Part shown: positions 52,398 through 61,248 of the stretch, piece by piece
How the letters are laid out: each line of letters begins with the position of its first letter
How positions within the stretch are numbered: position 1 is the first letter of the stretch
Source of the DNA: JBHFEI01 sp041928815
GTDB lineage: Bacteria > Pseudomonadota > Alphaproteobacteria > Rhizobiales > Rhizobiaceae
Direction: 5' to 3'
DNA: 64,000 bases
Assembly: GCF_041928815.1 (NCBI RefSeq)
Contig: NZ_JBHFEI010000001.1
Span: 310,001-374,000 of the forward strand
The notes under the pieces: model-generated
Databases searched by the model: none
Seen by the model: only the letters and a program-made list of their open reading frames with translations
What the model was told of the DNA's origin: nothing
Position numbers and translations under genes: made by a program

Positions 52398-53294
52398 ATG
52401 CTGGGCGAGGCGCATTACGAGCCGGTGGAACTCGAGATCGGCGGAACCAGGCGGACCTTCGACATCGACGATCCCGTGCTGCCCGACTGGATCGACAAGA
52501 AGGCGTTTTCCTCCGGCGGCTTCCCCTACGACGACAAGCTCTCCAGCCAGGACTACGAAAAGACGCTCGAAAAGCTGCAGGTCGAGCTGGTCAAGGTTCA
52601 GTTCTGGATGCAGGCCAAGGGGCGCCGGGTGATCGCGGTGTTCGAGGGCCGCGACGCCGCCGGCAAGGGCGGCGCCATCCAGGCGACGATGGCCAACATG
52701 AACCCGCGCTCCGCCCGCATCGTCGCCCTGACCAAGCCGACCGAGACGGAGCGCGGCCAGTGGTACTACCAGCGCTACGTGGCGACCTTCCCGACGGCCG
52801 GCGAGTTCGTGCTGTTCGACCGCTCCTGGTACAACCGGGCCGGCGTCGAGCCGGTGATGGGCTTCTGCACCGCCGAGCAATACGAGCATTTCCTCAAGCA
52901 GACGCCGCGTTTCGAGAAGATGATCGTCGAGGAGGGCATCCATTTCTTCAAATTTTGGCTGAACATCGGCCACGAGATGCAGCTGAAGCGCTTCCACGAC
53001 CGCCGGCACGATCCGCTGAAATGCTGGAAGCTCTCGCCGATGGACATCGCAGCGCTGAAGAAATGGGACGACTATTCGGAAAAGCGCGACCGGATGCTGA
53101 AGGAGACCGACAGCAACCATGCGCCCTGGACGGTCGTGCGCGCCAACGACAAGCGGCGGGCGCGGATCAACCTCGTGCGCCACATCCTGACGACGCTCGA
53201 CTATGACGGCAAGGACAAGGCGGTGATCGGCGACGTCGACGACAGGATCGTCCAGACCGCCGCCGCCTTCCTCAAGGACGACAAGCGGGCCTGA
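52398..53294 (+). CDS. ppk2: Polyphosphate kinase 2 (PPK2 class I)
   Basis: A 298-residue nucleotide kinase using polyphosphate as donor, very close in sequence to S. meliloti SMc02148 as recalled. Walker A is FEGRDAAGKGGAIQ, the lid-region motif is MANMNPRSARIVALTKPTETE in part, and Walker B is VLFDRSWYNRAGVEPVMGF. The conserved KFWLNIGHEMQLKRFHDRR and WKLSPMDIAA follow. Class I enzymes generally favour NDP to NTP phosphorylation; direction is not decided by sequence. ATGs at 52350, 52377 and 52398 are in frame; 52398 has AAGGGCAGG upstream. It is divergent from phoR. Confidence 0.95.
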   Translation: MLGEAHYEPVELEIGGTRRTFDIDDPVLPDWIDKKAFSSGGFPYDDKLSSQDYEKTLEKLQVELVKVQFWMQAKGRRVIAVFEGRDAAGKGGAIQATMANMNPRSARIVALTKPTETERGQWYYQRYVATFPTAGEFVLFDRSWYNRAGVEPVMGFCTAEQYEHFLKQTPRFEKMIVEEGIHFFKFWLNIGHEMQLKRFHDRRHDPLKCWKLSPMDIAALKKWDDYSEKRDRMLKETDSNHAPWTVVRANDKRRARINLVRHILTTLDYDGKDKAVIGDVDDRIVQTAAAFLKDDKRA

Positions 53295-53326
53295 CGCAAG
53301 GACGGACAGACCCGCCATACCTTTCC

Positions 53327-54439
53327 CTACTGCCCGGGCAGCACCCGCACGGCGAAGAGATCGACGGCCGAGGGCGCGCCCGAGAGCGCGGTGTTGAGCA
53401 GGAGCCGGCCCGGCCTGTCCGGCGCGAGGCTTCGATCGAAGCGCACCTTCACCAGCATGTCGACCCGTTCGTCGAGCACGGTGAACCGGTGGCGCCCGCA
53501 GGTGCCGAGCGAGCCGAATTCGCATTCGACGGAGAAGTCCGCCGGCCGGCCGTCGGCGGCCCGCACCGTCAGCGCGATGGTCGAGGTCTTGCCGGACAGC
53601 GCCGCGAGCACGGTTGGCGGCATCTCGATCGTGATGTCGCCCTCGGCGCCGCCGCTGCGCGAGGTGAGCACCACCCGTGCCCCGTCCTCGTCGCTGAGCG
53701 GCTCCACGGCAGCAGCCGTGGCCGCCTCGATGCCCTTCGGATCGGCCGCCTGGAACACGTCCGTCCAGTCGGAGGAGAAACTGTCGGCGGTGTCGAGCGG
53801 GCTGCGGGCGCGCGTCTGCCCGTTGCTGTCGTCGATGACGACGTCGCCGCCGGTGAGGAGCGCCATCAGCGGCTGCAGCATGCCGTTGTTGTCGGCCCAC
53901 CAGAAGACGCCGCCGGCGGCAAGCCCGAGCGTCACGACCACCATCAGGAAGGACGAGAGCAGCCGGGCGCCCCGCCGGCGCGGCGGCGGCGCGGAACGCT
54001 CTTTCACCCGTCCGGCGCGCGTGACGCGCGGCGACGGCGGCGTGGCGGCGGCCGCCCCGCGCCCGTCGCGCTCCGCCCGCAGGCCCGCCAGACCGGCATC
54101 CGGATCCGCCTTGAGCGCATCGTCGTCGCGCCGTGCCGTCAGGACCGGCGACGCGACGGGGTCGGGAACCGGCCCGGGGGCCCGGTCAGGCTCGACGAAC
54201 GGCGCGGCCTCCACCTCGGGCGGATCCACGCCGTCCTGCTCCTCGCGCTCGATGCGCTGGATGAGCGCCTCCAGCCTGTGCTGCTGCTGGGTGACGACCG
54301 AAACATCGACGATCTGCTGCCGCTTCAGGCCCGCCTGAAGCGCATTGCGGGCCGACTGGTAGATCCGCTGGCGCGTCTCCGCGTCGGTCCGGTCGGACCG
54401 CTCGAGGGCATTGCGAATGGCCGTTTCAAGTCCGCTCAA
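53327..54439 (-). CDS. Single-pass membrane protein of unknown function
   Basis: A 370-residue protein not recognised as a named family. The N-terminus (about 1-70) is helical with Gln/Arg-rich repeats and possible coiled coil (LEALIQRIEREEQ), followed by a Pro/Ala-rich linker. One membrane helix (LLSSFLMVVVTLGLAAGGVF) is at about 160-182, and the exported part includes a predicted beta-rich domain with two cysteines (CEFGSLGTC). The start codon is TTG at 54439, supported by AAGGGAA 5 bases upstream and the lack of a nearby ATG. It converges on ppk2 and lies next to the repeat at 54491. Confidence 0.8.
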   Translation of the reverse strand: MSGLETAIRNALERSDRTDAETRQRIYQSARNALQAGLKRQQIVDVSVVTQQQHRLEALIQRIEREEQDGVDPPEVEAAPFVEPDRAPGPVPDPVASPVLTARRDDDALKADPDAGLAGLRAERDGRGAAAATPPSPRVTRAGRVKERSAPPPRRRGARLLSSFLMVVVTLGLAAGGVFWWADNNGMLQPLMALLTGGDVVIDDSNGQTRARSPLDTADSFSSDWTDVFQAADPKGIEAATAAAVEPLSDEDGARVVLTSRSGGAEGDITIEMPPTVLAALSGKTSTIALTVRAADGRPADFSVECEFGSLGTCGRHRFTVLDERVDMLVKVRFDRSLAPDRPGRLLLNTALSGAPSAVDLFAVRVLPGQ

Positions 54440-54490
54440 TGGCTTCCCTTATCGATGATCGCCGGAGCGGCCCGTCCGGACCGGCGTCAT

Positions 54491-54593
54491 AAAGCGCGTC
54501 GCGATCTTTCAGATTCGCTCATACGCTTTAGTCTTTGTTTTTACGCGTGTCTTTTCGCAAAACCGCTGCACGGCTTTGCGAGACACGCTTTAG
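54491..54593 (+). repeat. Rhizobial interspersed palindromic repeat, copy 3
   Basis: 103 bp from AAAGCGCGTCGCGATCTTTC to GAGACACGCTTTAG, the best-preserved copy. It contains TTCAGATTCGCTCATACGC, a central TTAGTCTTTG, and the inverted pair ACGCGTGTCTTTTCGCAA / TTTGCGAGACACGC. It lies between divergent genes (the membrane protein and the nitronate monooxygenase) in a 315-base spacer where I see no gene. Confidence 0.85.
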
Positions 54594-54754
54594 CGCGCTG
54601 CGGGCGATGGCGGACCATCGCGATGGCCGGGCGCATTTTCGGGCGTCCGTTCATGCTTCGGTAACCTCTGCGTATCGAATCTGCAAGGGCGGGACGGAAG
54701 AGGCGGCCGCTTTCCGCCCCGCCCGCAACCGGCAGACCGAGAAGGACGATCCCG

Positions 54755-55729
54755 ATGGCGCTTCCCGACATCCTCACGCGCGGTCTTCGCCTGCCGGTGA
54801 TCGGCGCGCCGCTGTTCATCGTCTCCCATCCGGCGCTGACGCTGGCCCAGTGCCGCGCCGGGGTGGTCGGCGCCTTCCCGGCGCTGAACGCCCGCCCCGA
54901 AAGCCAGCTCGACGCATGGCTGGCCGAGATCACCGAAACGCTCGCGGCCGAGCGGACCGCCCGTCCGGAGGCGCCGCCGGCGCCCTTCGCCGTCAACCAG
55001 ATCGTCCATCGCTCCAACACGCGCCTGGAAAAGGATCTCGCGCTCTGCATCAAGTATCGCGTCCCCGTGGTGATCTCCTCGCTCGGCGCGGTGCCGGAGG
55101 TCAACGCCGCGGTCCACTCCTATGGCGGGATCGTGCTGCACGACGTCATCAACGACCGCCATGCCCGCTCCGCCATCGCCAAGGGTGCGGACGGGCTGAT
55201 CGCGGTCGCCGCCGGTGCCGGCGGCCATGCCGGTTTCTGGTCGCCCTTCGCCCTCGTGCAGGAAATCCGCGCATGGTTCGACGGCCCGCTCGCCCTTTCC
55301 GGCGCGATCGCCACCGGCGGCGCCATCCTCGGGGCTGAGGCGATGGGCGCGGACCTCGCCTATATCGGCTCGCCCTTCATCGCGACGACAGAAGCCCGCG
55401 CGAGTGCCGGCTACAAGGAGATGATCGTGGCGAGCGGCGCCGCCGACATCCTGACGACGCGGGCAGTGACGGGCATCAGCGGCAACTACCTGCGGCCCTC
55501 GATCGTCGCGGCCGGGCTCGATCCCGATGCCCTGCCGGACAGGGAGGCCGCCGCGATGGACTTTGCCGCGGCGGACGGCGGGGGCGCGAAGGCCTGGAAG
55601 GACATCTGGGGGGCGGGCCAGGGCATCGGCGCTGTGCGCGCCATCGTTCCGGCAGCCTCCCTGATCGCCCGGCTGGCGGAAGAATACGCAACCGCCAAGA
55701 TGCGGATCGCCGCGCCGACCGCACGCTGA
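54755..55729 (+). CDS. Nitronate monooxygenase (2-nitropropane dioxygenase family)
   Basis: A 324-residue FMN-dependent TIM-barrel enzyme of the NMO class, which oxidises nitronates such as propionate 3-nitronate, or related FMN oxidases. Visible FMN/TIM signatures are PVIGAPLFIVSHPAL at the start, CRAGVVGAFPALN, VAAGAGGHAGFWSP with the active-site His, and LSGAIATGGAILGAEAMGADLAYIGSPF with phosphate binding. The class I or II split and exact substrate are not decided. It is followed 130 bases later by tRNA-Thr. Confidence 0.9.
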   Translation: MALPDILTRGLRLPVIGAPLFIVSHPALTLAQCRAGVVGAFPALNARPESQLDAWLAEITETLAAERTARPEAPPAPFAVNQIVHRSNTRLEKDLALCIKYRVPVVISSLGAVPEVNAAVHSYGGIVLHDVINDRHARSAIAKGADGLIAVAAGAGGHAGFWSPFALVQEIRAWFDGPLALSGAIATGGAILGAEAMGADLAYIGSPFIATTEARASAGYKEMIVASGAADILTTRAVTGISGNYLRPSIVAAGLDPDALPDREAAAMDFAAADGGGAKAWKDIWGAGQGIGAVRAIVPAASLIARLAEEYATAKMRIAAPTAR

Positions 55730-55859
55730 CGCTCTCTGCCCGCCGGTCCTAGACCTCCACCTATTTTTTGCGTTTCACGACAGACAGCGCTTGAACTCGC
55801 CGGTCTTTGCCTGTATCAGCGCCGCACGAACCGTTCGGAACGAACCGAACCGGCGTCGT

Positions 55860-55935
55860 GCCGCTTTAGCTCAGTCGGTAGAGCACGTCATTCGTAATGA
55901 CGGGGTCACGTGTTCGAGTCACGTAAGCGGCACCA
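55860..55935 (+). tRNA. tRNA-Thr(CGT)
   Basis: A 76-base cloverleaf with encoded CCA: acceptor GCCGCTT pairs with AAGCGGC, D arm GCTCAGTCGGTAGAGC, anticodon stem CGTCA/TGACG with loop TTCGTAA (anticodon CGT), T arm ACGTGTTCGAGTCACGT. The sequence just downstream has clearly lower GC, which makes its 3' end a candidate integration site. Confidence 0.95.
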
Positions 55936-56095
55936 AATTCCTTCTTTCAAAACAATATATTGCCTCATCGCCTCGCCTGAGCTTCGACGAGGAGAATCGG
56001 AACAATCGGGAAACAAAACGCACAGACGGGAACAAGTATCCCCACATTTTCCCCCACGCTGCCCTCCTTCTATTGCAGGGTGGAGGGCGGTCGAG

Positions 56096-56578
56096 ATGAG
56101 CGACGTCGAATCTCTTATCGCCCTTCTGTACGCGAGCGCGGCGCCAAGCCCGGAGCTTGAGGCCGCCGTTGGTAAAGTCTTCGGGCTTCCGCCGAAATGT
56201 CAGGCGATCTACAAACTCTTTGGGCTCGAAGCTGCGTCTTATCCTCCGTACACGGCGTCCATCGACGCGGCTGTCGACCTCCTGAAGGCCATAGGAAATA
56301 AGAAAGGATACTCGATCCGCGCTGGTTGGGATAGGAATGAAGCCGGTATCGGAATGTCGTGGCGGTTTGCACAGCGATGCGCAACACATCGATGTTTCTC
56401 GTCGCGCCGCTGGTCACATACTATAGCGAACAGGATCTGCGTCGGCTGCAACTGGCCAACCAGTTCGCCGCGATCATTGATCGGACGTCAGCCAATGGAA
56501 CGTGTCGACCGATTGCTCTTGGTTAAAACACCCAGATCGAATGTTTCATTGTCTCTCAAGCGGACCAAACTGGGGTGA
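56096..56578 (+). CDS. Phage-like hypothetical protein, possibly frameshifted
   Basis: A 160-residue reading frame supported by GGAGG nine bases before the ATG at 56096. The first 95 residues look like a real protein (SDVESLIALLYASAAPSPEL, then YTASIDAAVDLLKAIGNKKG) and recall phage-derived rhizobial hypotheticals, possibly of the phage ABA-sandwich type. After about residue 95 the composition becomes basic and Cys/Ser-rich, and a neighbouring frame (56377-56526) gives a more protein-like 49 residues starting MRNTSMFLVAPLVTYYSEQD. This suggests a frameshift or decayed gene. The last 33 bases overlap the convergent minus-strand gene. Confidence 0.5.
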   Translation: MSDVESLIALLYASAAPSPELEAAVGKVFGLPPKCQAIYKLFGLEAASYPPYTASIDAAVDLLKAIGNKKGYSIRAGWDRNEAGIGMSWRFAQRCATHRCFSSRRWSHTIANRICVGCNWPTSSPRSLIGRQPMERVDRLLLVKTPRSNVSLSLKRTKLG

Positions 56579-57172
56579 CATAAGCAGAAACCACAGTATC
56601 GATAGGCAACCAACAAAGCGATCATACGCCTTAGCTTCGTTGCCAAACTCTCCTCTAAATCCGATGAAGCCGGTCCGGTCGATGAGCGTATAGCCGGGTT
56701 CCCGATCGTCAGGGGTGGCTACCTCAGCGAAGATGGCACTCTCATCGATAAGATCTTGCTTGGATACAAGCGATAGCTCTTGACATGCCGCCGCAATAGC
56801 AGGTGTATCAAACGTTGTCTCAGGAGCCGAATGCGCAAACGCGTTTCGAATATCGTTTGCCCACACGAGGTCACTAGCAGCTCGTTTGTTAACAAGACCC
56901 GTCGCGAGCGCAATTTGAATCTTGGACGCCGTCGTTGAAAACACGCCAAAAGCAGCGAACATCTTCTCTTCAACGACTCCTAGTTTTTCAAGGTGGTGTC
57001 TTAGCCCCTGCTCAAGCGCTACATCGATTAGGGCTCCTCCGACGATCGCTAGAGTGCGATCATCGCCTTTCTTAGCTGCAGACAGGCTATTGTGCATTTG
57101 TCCAATATCTAAGCGTTCGTGGCTCAGTTTTTGCAGATTGGACTTTGCGTCGCTGGATCTCTTTTTGCTCAT
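56546..57172 (-). CDS. MltR-like domain protein
   Basis: A 208-residue cytosolic protein whose middle resembles the MltR (mannitol operon repressor) superfamily: DDRTLAIVGGALIDVALEQG, then FSTTASKIQIALATGLV and DLVWANDIRNAFAHSA with the conserved R-N-x-F-A-H. MltR itself is a small helical repressor without a classic DNA-binding motif; many relatives are stand-alone proteins of unknown role, often in islands. The N-terminus is Lys/Ser-rich. The ATG at 57172 has AAGGA at about 10 bases; an ATG at 57193 is possible. Codon use is clearly atypical here, pointing to transfer. Confidence 0.65.
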   Translation of the reverse strand: MSKKRSSDAKSNLQKLSHERLDIGQMHNSLSAAKKGDDRTLAIVGGALIDVALEQGLRHHLEKLGVVEEKMFAAFGVFSTTASKIQIALATGLVNKRAASDLVWANDIRNAFAHSAPETTFDTPAIAAACQELSLVSKQDLIDESAIFAEVATPDDREPGYTLIDRTGFIGFRGEFGNEAKAYDRFVGCLSILWFLLMSPQFGPLERQ

Positions 57173-57371
57173 TCCAGGCTGATCCTTAAGCATCTTCAGA
57201 TGCGGCTCTCCCCTCCGTACCTGCCATGCTGCCGGAGCCATCAGCATGTTGCAATCCACGTCTCGTCGAGCCGTTGCAAATCGATGACAATCATTGAAAA
57301 TCAGTTGCAACACGACTGCAACACGCCAATTCGGCACCTAAAAGCAAGTGATTGATTTTCATTAAAAAAAA

Positions 57372-57448
57372 TGGCGCACCCGAAGAGATTCGAACTCCTG
57401 ACCCCCAGATTCGTAGTCTGGTGCTCTATCCAGCTGAGCTACGGGTGC
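57372..57448 (-). tRNA. tRNA-Arg(ACG)
   Basis: A 77-base cloverleaf with encoded CCA, read from 57448: acceptor GCACCCG/CGGGTGC, D arm GCTCAGCTGGATAGAGC, anticodon stem CCAGA/TCTGG with loop CTACGAA (anticodon ACG), T arm AGGAGTTCGAATCTCTT. A run of eight T follows directly on the minus strand, a likely terminator element. Confidence 0.96.
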
Positions 57449-57621
57449 GTGCCGCTTGGCCATCCGGCCGGCGTGGCGATCCTCTAAAGCTTCCTTTGCC
57501 CGATTGCAAGCGCCATGCCGAAGAAATTTGCGATTTTCGCCATTCCTCCATTGCCGAATGGCCGTACCGTCTCGACGGTCGCGATACGACACGGTGTCGC
57601 CGTGGATGCGAGGCGTTTCCG

Positions 57622-59103
57622 TCAGGGGCGTGCCTTGGAGCGGAAGATGTCGAGGGACACCGGCCGGTCGGGCAGTTCGATGCGGAAGAGCGTGCCGGGC
57701 GCGGCCTTCTCCACCAGCGCGATCGTGCCGCCATGGGCGAGTACGAGTTCGCGGGCGATCGCCAGACCCAGGCCGGTGCCGCCGGAGCGGGCGGAGCCGC
57801 GAAAGGCGGCAAACAGGTTCTCGCGCGCCTTCTGCGGCATGCCCGGCCCCGTATCGTCGACGGAAATCGTCACGACGGCGCCCGTCCGCATCGCCGACAC
57901 CGAGATGATGCGCTCCGCCGTCGCTCCGACCGGCGTGCCGGCAAGGGCCTGCACCGCGTTGCGGCAGATGTTGTTGAGGATGCGGAAAAGCTGCTCGTTG
58001 TCCGCATCGACCTCCAGTTCCTCCGGCACCTCGATGCGGAAATCGATCTCCAGCTGAGGATCGAGCGCCAGGGTCTCGACGACATCGGCCACCATCGGCC
58101 CGAGCATCAGGAAGCGCCGCGAGGGCGCCGGCTCGGTCGTCCGGCCGTAGGAGAGAACGTCGGTCGTGTAGCCGACCGCCCGGTCGATCGTGCGCAACAG
58201 CTTCGGTGCGAAGCGCTTGACGATCGGATCGTCGACATCGGCGAGCCGGTCGGACATCAGTTGGGCGGAGGCCAGGATGTTGCGCATGTCATGGTTGATC
58301 TTGGAGACGGCAAGGCCGAGGTCGACGAGGCCTTTCTGCTCCTTCAGCGTGCGCTGCAACTGGCCCTGCATGGTGGCGAGGTGCTGCCCGGCAACGGCGA
58401 GCTCGTCCGTGCCGGCCGGCGGCAGGAAGATGCGGCCGGGATCGGCGGGATCGGCGGCAAAGGCCTGCATGCTGCCCGTCAGCCGCCGGATCGGCGCGAT
58501 CATCATCCGGTTGATTGCAAGGAAGATCAGCGCCGCGGTGAAAAGCGAGATCACCAGAGACAGGAAGAAGACGTTGCGGGAATAGGCGAGCATCGCCTTG
58601 CGCAGGCTCTTGTCGCCCATCACCACCTCGATCGTGGTGTCGCTCTCGCCCATCGGGCCGTAGACGCGCACGATGCGGTCGCCGCCGAAGAGGAGCGTGT
58701 CGAACGCATCCCGGATCGCCGCCGGCGCCGAGACGCTGGAAAGGTCGAAATGGGCGTCGATGTCGGCCGGCAGATCGACGGCGGCGATCATGCGCGATTC
58801 GTCCTTGCGCCTCAGCGCGATCGCCTTGGTGCCCGTCGCCATCAGCGTGTCCTTCTGCACGGCCGGCGGCAGTTCGACATCCTGCAGGCCGTCGACGACG
58901 ACGCCGGCGGCGGCGGCCGTGTTCAGCTTGTCCTCGAGCCAGCGCAGCCGCATGTTGGCGACCGACGGCACGAAGATCAGCACTTCGGCGAGCATGACGA
59001 AGATGACGGTCAGGAGCAGCAGCTTGCCGGAAAGGCCGCCGAAAAAGGAAAGGCGTGCCGGAGGGGATGCTGCCGGCACGGCCAGGTCGGGGGTGTTGGT
59101 CAT
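57622..59103 (-). CDS. Sensor histidine kinase with periplasmic domain and HAMP
   Basis: A 493-residue inner-membrane kinase. TM1 (LLLLTVIFVMLAEVLIFV, about residues 28-46), a ~135-residue periplasmic domain, TM2 (FFLSLVISLFTAALIFLAI) and HAMP (about 205-260) precede the kinase core. The phospho-acceptor is H271 in AVSKINHDMRNILASA, an unusual H-box lacking the typical HE. The HATPase shows LNNICRNAVQAL, DDTGPGMP and GGTGLGLAIARELV. No response-regulator gene is adjacent. A GTG 18 bases upstream is an alternative start. It probably senses an extracytoplasmic signal; ligand unknown. Confidence 0.9.
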   Translation of the reverse strand: MTNTPDLAVPAASPPARLSFFGGLSGKLLLLTVIFVMLAEVLIFVPSVANMRLRWLEDKLNTAAAAGVVVDGLQDVELPPAVQKDTLMATGTKAIALRRKDESRMIAAVDLPADIDAHFDLSSVSAPAAIRDAFDTLLFGGDRIVRVYGPMGESDTTIEVVMGDKSLRKAMLAYSRNVFFLSLVISLFTAALIFLAINRMMIAPIRRLTGSMQAFAADPADPGRIFLPPAGTDELAVAGQHLATMQGQLQRTLKEQKGLVDLGLAVSKINHDMRNILASAQLMSDRLADVDDPIVKRFAPKLLRTIDRAVGYTTDVLSYGRTTEPAPSRRFLMLGPMVADVVETLALDPQLEIDFRIEVPEELEVDADNEQLFRILNNICRNAVQALAGTPVGATAERIISVSAMRTGAVVTISVDDTGPGMPQKARENLFAAFRGSARSGGTGLGLAIARELVLAHGGTIALVEKAAPGTLFRIELPDRPVSLDIFRSKARP

Positions 59104-59244
59104 CGCTTGGCCGATCGTCACAACCTCATGCGCGAGGCCCGGATGCGCCCGCCCTGCTGCCGCTAGCGGCAGATTCCGGCAATCATAGGACAGGGTTGAC
59201 GATTTTCAACGTTTGCGTGACCGGCCGGCCGTCCGGGGCGGGAC

Positions 59245-61248
59245 TCAGAACTCCTCCCAGCCCTCGCTCACGACCGCGGCAGCCTGGCCGCCGCCGAAGG
59301 CGCGCGCGACCGTGCCGGCCATGCGGCGCGCCGGCGAGGCATGCGCGACCTCGGCGCGGCGGCCGGGCGCGACGACGCGCGGCCCCTGCCGCTCGCCGAT
59401 CTGGAAGTGCGCGATCATGCGCGACAGGCTCTCGGCCTCGCCGGAGAGCTTGTGGGTGGCGGCGTTCGCCTCCTCCACCATCGCGGCGTTCTGCTGCGTC
59501 ACCTGGTCCATCTGGTTGACGGCGGTGCTGACCTCGGCAAGGCCCGTCGCCTGCTGGCGCGCCGTCGCGGCGATCGAATGGATATGGTCGTTGATCGACA
59601 GCACCTGCGTCTCGATCTGGCCGAGCGCGGTGCCGGTGGCCTCGACCATCTTGACGCCGGTCGCGACCTCGGCGCCGGACTTGGCGATCAGCCCCTTGAT
59701 GTCCTTCGCGGCGGCGGCGGCGCGCTGGGCGAGCTCGCGCACCTCCTGGGCGACGACGGCAAACCCCTTGCCGGCATCGCCCGCCCGCGCCGCCTCGACA
59801 CCGGCATTCAGCGCGAGAAGGTTGGTCTGGAAGGCGATCTCGTCGATGACATTGGTGATCTGGCCGATCTCGCTCGAGGCCTGCTCGATCCGGCCCATCG
59901 CCGCGACGGCGGAGGCGACGACGCCGGCCGACTGAGTGGCGCTGTCCTTCGCCCGCGTCACCATCTGGGCCGCCTCGGTCGCGCGCTCGGTCGAGTTGCG
60001 GACGGCGGCCGTGATCTCGTCGAGGGCGGCCGAGGTCTCCTCGAGGGCCGCCGCCTGCTGCTCCGTGCGCTTCGACAGGTCGTCCGCCGCCGCCCTCAGT
60101 TCGAAGGAGCTGCCGTTGATCGTGTCGCTCGTCGTGCGCACGTTGCCCATCGTCTGCCGGAGCGTCGAGAGCGTGTCGTTGACATTGGTCTGAAGCTCGG
60201 CGAAGGCGCCGTGGAAGGTGCCAGCCATGCTGTCGTTGAGATTGCCGGCGGCGAGCGAGGCGATCACGCGCCGCGTCTCGCCGACGCCGACATCAATATT
60301 GCCGACCAGCTGGTTGATGCTGGCGGCGAAATGGTTGAGGTCGTCATTGTCGTAGTGCTTGCCGATGCGCTTCGAGAAGTCGCCGCGCGCGGCCGCGTTG
60401 ACCACCTCGGCCATGTTCGACTGGAGGTCGGCGCTCTGCGTGCGCAGCGCGGTCTCCTGGGCGCTGAGATCGCGCATGGCGAGGCTGTTCTGCCGGAGCA
60501 CGGCGACGGCGGCGGCCATCTCGCCGATCTCGTCCCGGCGACCTTCGGCGGCGATGCGGGTGTCGAGTTCGCCGGCGGCCAGCCGCGTCATCGCTTCCGT
60601 CAGCGCGCGGATCGGCGCGCTCAGGTGGCGGTTGCCGATATAGAGGGCCGCGCCGACGCCGGCGGCGACGCCGAACGCGGCGGTCAGCACCACCATCAGC
60701 GTCATCAGGCTGCCGATGTCGCTGACCTCGGCCTTGATCGCGCCGAGCGTCTCGCGGTCGCCGTCGACGATCGTGTCGATTTCCGCCTGGAACGCCTTGC
60801 GATTGGCGCGGTTGGCCTCGTTGTTGCCCTGCTCGTTGGCCGCGGCCGGTCCGACCTCGGCGCCGAGCCGCGCCGTTTCCGTGCGGAAGGTGCGGAACTC
60901 GGCGGCGCGGGCGACGACCGCCTCGAAGGCGGGACGCTGGGCGTCCGGCACAAGCGGACGCCAGTCGGCGAGCACCGCGTCGATCTTGTCGAGGTTCTTG
61001 CGGATGCCGTCGGCGAAGGGCTTTGCCTTCTCGACGGAGGGAGAGGCATAGATGCCGCGCGCATCCATCACCACGGCGGTGACGAGACGGTTCATCTGTT
61101 CGCCGTGATAGGCCCTGTCGGAGGCATTCTCGTAGGTCTTCAACCGGCTGTCATAGATCGACACGACCGCAAGGGCGATGCCGGCGATGGTGAAGGCGAC
61201 CAGACCGAGGATGCCGACGATCAGAAACAATCTGCCACGAATTTTCAA
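59245..61248 (-). CDS. Methyl-accepting chemotaxis protein with WxxF tail
   Basis: A 667-residue chemoreceptor. TM1 is residues about 7-29 (LFLIVGILGLVAFTIAGIAL), a helical periplasmic ligand domain of about 140 residues follows, TM2 is about 178-200, and two HAMP-like segments lead to the signalling domain. The hairpin tip is EIAFQTNLLALNAGVEAARAG with GKGFAVVAQEVRELAQR. Methylation-type Glu/Gln/Ala helices flank it. The C-terminus ends in GWEEF, similar to the NWETF pentapeptide that tethers CheR/CheB. The start is TTG at 61248, with GGAG seven bases upstream, since no ATG is close. It is the only chemotaxis gene in the window. Confidence 0.92.
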   Translation of the reverse strand: MKIRGRLFLIVGILGLVAFTIAGIALAVVSIYDSRLKTYENASDRAYHGEQMNRLVTAVVMDARGIYASPSVEKAKPFADGIRKNLDKIDAVLADWRPLVPDAQRPAFEAVVARAAEFRTFRTETARLGAEVGPAAANEQGNNEANRANRKAFQAEIDTIVDGDRETLGAIKAEVSDIGSLMTLMVVLTAAFGVAAGVGAALYIGNRHLSAPIRALTEAMTRLAAGELDTRIAAEGRRDEIGEMAAAVAVLRQNSLAMRDLSAQETALRTQSADLQSNMAEVVNAAARGDFSKRIGKHYDNDDLNHFAASINQLVGNIDVGVGETRRVIASLAAGNLNDSMAGTFHGAFAELQTNVNDTLSTLRQTMGNVRTTSDTINGSSFELRAAADDLSKRTEQQAAALEETSAALDEITAAVRNSTERATEAAQMVTRAKDSATQSAGVVASAVAAMGRIEQASSEIGQITNVIDEIAFQTNLLALNAGVEAARAGDAGKGFAVVAQEVRELAQRAAAAAKDIKGLIAKSGAEVATGVKMVEATGTALGQIETQVLSINDHIHSIAATARQQATGLAEVSTAVNQMDQVTQQNAAMVEEANAATHKLSGEAESLSRMIAHFQIGERQGPRVVAPGRRAEVAHASPARRMAGTVARAFGGGQAAAVVSEGWEEF

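Larger units (their letters stand above)
55936..57371. other. Lower-GC insert between tRNA-Thr and tRNA-Arg
   Basis: 1.4 kb whose base composition and codon use differ visibly from the rest of the window (many A/T-ending codons, AT-rich runs). It holds two unrecognised or weakly recognised genes and no integrase. No direct repeat of the tRNA-Thr 3' end was seen at its far side. It is best viewed as a remnant of an island inserted at the tRNA; that is inference. Confidence 0.55.

Noticed and set aside
56377..56526. 49-codon frame starting MRNTSMFLVAPL
   Set aside because: No ribosome-binding site; more likely the shifted tail of the gene starting at 56096.
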